A stretch of 64,000 nt of DNA from Hymenobacter fodinae (GTDB lineage: Bacteria > Bacteroidota > Bacteroidia > Cytophagales > Hymenobacteraceae). Below are positions 62,310 through 64,000 of this stretch, in pieces. The position numbers and the translations under genes were made by a program. The notes under the pieces were generated by a model. The model had not been told where the DNA came from. It worked only from the letters and a program-made list of their open reading frames with translations, and made no database searches. Location of the stretch: contig NZ_SRLA01000002.1 of NCBI RefSeq assembly GCF_004745825.1, forward strand, positions 558,001-622,000, in the 5' to 3' direction. Each line of letters starts with the position of its first letter. Position 1 is the first letter of the stretch.

Positions 62310-63073
62310 GCAAAGCTGGGTTTGGTTGCTTTTGCCGTAATAATCATCTGGAAGTGGTTATCATGGTAATCTAGCTCCTCCTTTGTTAATTCCGGGGCAC
62401 CTAAGCCGTATAAGAAACTAGCGGAAGCCAGCACGTTGCCATGCGTTTCTATTTCAATATCGGTATTAGGAAAATGCTCGTGCATGAGCCTTTTTATCGA
62501 GCCCCTGGTAAATGACCAAAGCCAGATATCTTTCCATTCATCATGATCAATCTGGCTAATGCCGGGTACGGTAAGCAGTAAGGATCCGCCGGGTTTTAAT
62601 ACCCGGTAGCAGGTATTTATAGCCTCCCGAAAATCGTAAATCAAATGGAGAGTTTGCGTGAGAATAATACAGTCGAAAGTATTATCAGGCACGTGGGGCG
62701 CGTTACTTAAATCCCCGATATAAGTTGCTTTCTTATTACTGGAGTTTACATGCAGAATATCACTTTTGCTGACGGCTGTTTTTCCGTAGGCCAGTGTGTA
62801 TTCATTATCGCCTATTTCCAGCACGTTGCCTCTGATTTGTGCAGCATGCTTCTGCAAAAAGCCTTCAATGTAGTACCGGTCTACAGGGCCGCCGCGGTCG
62901 TAACCAAAGCAGGTACTTAACGGTGTGACGCGTCTTAAATCTCCAAAGTCTATCGGACAGTGCTGTAGGGCGTGCTTGCGCAGGGTTGCATTGCTCCAAA
63001 GTGCTTTTTTGATAGGCGTAGGCGTAATTTTCTTAAGTATTTTCCTGGCAATAGTGAGTACCGTTGAGCGCAT
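62306..63073 (-). CDS. SAM-dependent methyltransferase, glycan cluster
   Basis: A 255-aa class I methyltransferase with a degenerate motif I (NVLEIGDNEYTLAYG) and clear later motifs (FDCIILTQTLHLIYD, LKPGGSLLLTVPGI). It may act on a sugar of the surface polysaccharide, as judged by the adjacent deacetylase and glycosyltransferase. It is the first gene of the cluster on the minus strand and is low in GC. Confidence 0.8.
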   Translation of the reverse strand: MRSTVLTIARKILKKITPTPIKKALWSNATLRKHALQHCPIDFGDLRRVTPLSTCFGYDRGGPVDRYYIEGFLQKHAAQIRGNVLEIGDNEYTLAYGKTAVSKSDILHVNSSNKKATYIGDLSNAPHVPDNTFDCIILTQTLHLIYDFREAINTCYRVLKPGGSLLLTVPGISQIDHDEWKDIWLWSFTRGSIKRLMHEHFPNTDIEIETHGNVLASASFLYGLGAPELTKEELDYHDNHFQMIITAKATKPSFA

Positions 63074-63243
63074 CAGGAGAGGTGATTGTGAAATAATGTT
63101 ATAAGATACGAATTGAATTGTATGTAGCTTTAATTGGATTCGTCTAGGCCACTCAAATCCGATCAGGGAATAGGTGATAGAATAGCCTCAAGCTGATTAC
63201 AATAGACCTAGCACATATCACAGTCTTGATACTATACAGCGGC

Positions 63244-63293
63244 AATAAATAAAAAGGCCCGCTCCTGTACAGGAGCGGGCCTTTTTATTTATT
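63244..63293. terminator. Perfect 50-nt palindrome, terminator after clp gene
   Basis: A 25-nt arm beginning AATAAATAAAAAGGCCCGCT is followed at once by its exact complement. T-runs lie on both sides, so it would end transcripts from either strand. The rest of 63074-63304 holds a CTAGGCCACT motif and no gene. Confidence 0.88.
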
Positions 63294-63304
63294 CAGGAAA
63301 TCAA

Positions 63305-64000
63305 CTACTCGCTTTTCTTCTTCGTGTCCTTCGGTTCATCGTCCGTTGGCTCGGGAGCTTCCTCGGGGCGCTCATCGCTGGCCAGGTTGGGCGTCTCACC
63401 GCTCTTACTTACGGCGAAGGTCAGCTCTTCAGCACCTTCGGCATAATCAGCCGTGATAACGTCACCCTGGGCGATTTCAGCCTTCAGGATTTCCTCTGCA
63501 ATCGGATCCTCGATGTACTTCTGGATAGCGCGGTTCAACGGACGTGCACCGTACTTCGGATCGTAGCCTTTCTCAGCTACAAAGTCTTTGGCGGCATCGG
63601 TCAGCTCTACCCGGTAGCCCAGCGTCTGGATACGTCCCAGTAGCTTCGACAGCGAGATGTCGATGATACGGTGGATGTCTTTCTTCTCGAGCGAGTTGAA
63701 GACAATCACGTCGTCCAAACGGTTGAGGAATTCAGGCGAGAAGGTTTTGCGCAGGGCGTTAGTGATGGTGCCCTTTGTCAACTCATCCATGTTCTCCTGA
63801 CGAGCCTTGGTGCCGAAACCAATACCAGCACCGAAGTCCTGCAGGTCACGAGCCCCAATGTTCGAGGTCATGATGATGATAGTGTTGCGGAAGTCCACCT
63901 TACGGCCAAGGCCGTCAGTTAGGATACCATCGTCCAGTACCTGTAGCAACAGGTTGTACACGTCAGGGTGAGCCTTCTCAATCTCGTCGAGCAGGATTAC
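63305..64000 (-). CDS. clpC: Clp protease ATPase subunit, ClpC-like, C-terminal part
   Basis: The frame is open to the window edge, so the N-terminus is outside. Visible are the Walker B ILLDEIEKAHPDVYNLLLQV, sensor IIIMTSNIGARDLQ, FSPEFLNRLDDVIVF (arginine finger region) and GARPLNRAIQKYIEDPIAE of the second AAA+ domain of Clp/Hsp100 proteins. A Glu/Pro/Lys-rich tail of about 35 residues follows. ClpC fits better than ClpB because of its tail and D2 features, but the distinguishing N-terminal parts are not in the window. Confidence 0.88.
   Translation of the reverse strand, partial: VILLDEIEKAHPDVYNLLLQVLDDGILTDGLGRKVDFRNTIIIMTSNIGARDLQDFGAGIGFGTKARQENMDELTKGTITNALRKTFSPEFLNRLDDVIVFNSLEKKDIHRIIDISLSKLLGRIQTLGYRVELTDAAKDFVAEKGYDPKYGARPLNRAIQKYIEDPIAEEILKAEIAQGDVITADYAEGAEELTFAVSKSGETPNLASDERPEEAPEPTDDEPKDTKKKSE

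Noticed and set aside
1..64000. CRISPR arrays, tRNA or rRNA genes, insertion sequences, prophage
   Set aside because: No regularly spaced direct repeats, no tRNA cloverleaf or rRNA signature and no transposase, integrase or phage structural protein was seen.

Overview
The window looks like a chromosomal segment of a Hymenobacter-like member of the Bacteroidota (order Cytophagales). This rests on family-level features: TAnnTTTG promoter elements of the Bacteroidota type next to several start codons, an Rpb6-like omega subunit, a DUF4835 protein, the gene order OstA-like / bamD / rpoZ / coaBC / DUF4835 / recN, paired rhomboid proteases, GC-rich coding DNA, and many secreted or lipid-anchored proteins. 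No tRNA, rRNA, CRISPR array, insertion sequence or prophage was found.

Layout. 1-8.2 kb: 3' end of mutL, two rhomboid proteases, a macro-domain protein, malate dehydrogenase, a FUSC-type membrane protein and tilS. 8.5-16.7 kb: an envelope and housekeeping block (OstA-like, bamD, rpoZ, coaC and coaB as separate genes, DUF4835, recN, fabI). 16.7-26.9 kb: accessory genes, including a CYP152-type peroxygenase P450, a lipase, a pectinesterase, a TerB-like protein, a phosphoesterase, a methyltransferase, an ACT protein, an alpha/beta hydrolase, a low-GC orphan and a phytase-like secreted protein. 26.9-32.1 kb: nucleotide synthesis (pyrB, pyrC behind an apparent attenuator; purE-purK overlapping by 4 nt), with a decayed barstar fragment upstream and an intact barstar-like gene downstream. 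32.5-43 kb: KTSC-like protein, ABC exporter, a large multi-PAS histidine kinase with its response regulator, an M28 peptidase, a lipoprotein, dienelactone hydrolase, cupin and Kazal-type inhibitor. 43.1-44.7 kb: two YtxH proteins, one fused to a CsbD-like domain, then two tandem RNA-like repeats. 44.7-60.1 kb: lysS, an unrecognised protein, a Prc-type protease, a glycine-zipper stress protein, proline dehydrogenase, aroB, aroA, a BtuF-like receptor, an M42 peptidase and an acyl-CoA carboxylase subunit. 60.3-63.1 kb: an AT-richer cell-surface glycan cluster (glycosyltransferase, polysaccharide deacetylase, methyltransferase). The window ends in a partial Clp ATPase.

The most noteworthy signals are outside ordinary coding content. 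(1) The short motif TGGCCTAG / CTAGGCCA recurs roughly 70 times by eye, in genes and between them, often as inverted pairs at gene ends where its TAG is the stop codon. (2) Two tandem copies of a roughly 235-nt sequence at 44113-44655 share conserved blocks, a hairpin with compensatory differences and near-identical terminators; they are candidate duplicated small RNAs. (3) A palindromic dispersed repeat sits exactly in the linker between the CoaC and CoaB domains and supplies the stop codon that splits the normally fused gene. (4) aroA is intact but has no in-frame ATG, GTG or TTG ahead of its conserved N-terminus. (5) pyrBC has a leader with a promoter, a possible leader peptide and a strong terminator.
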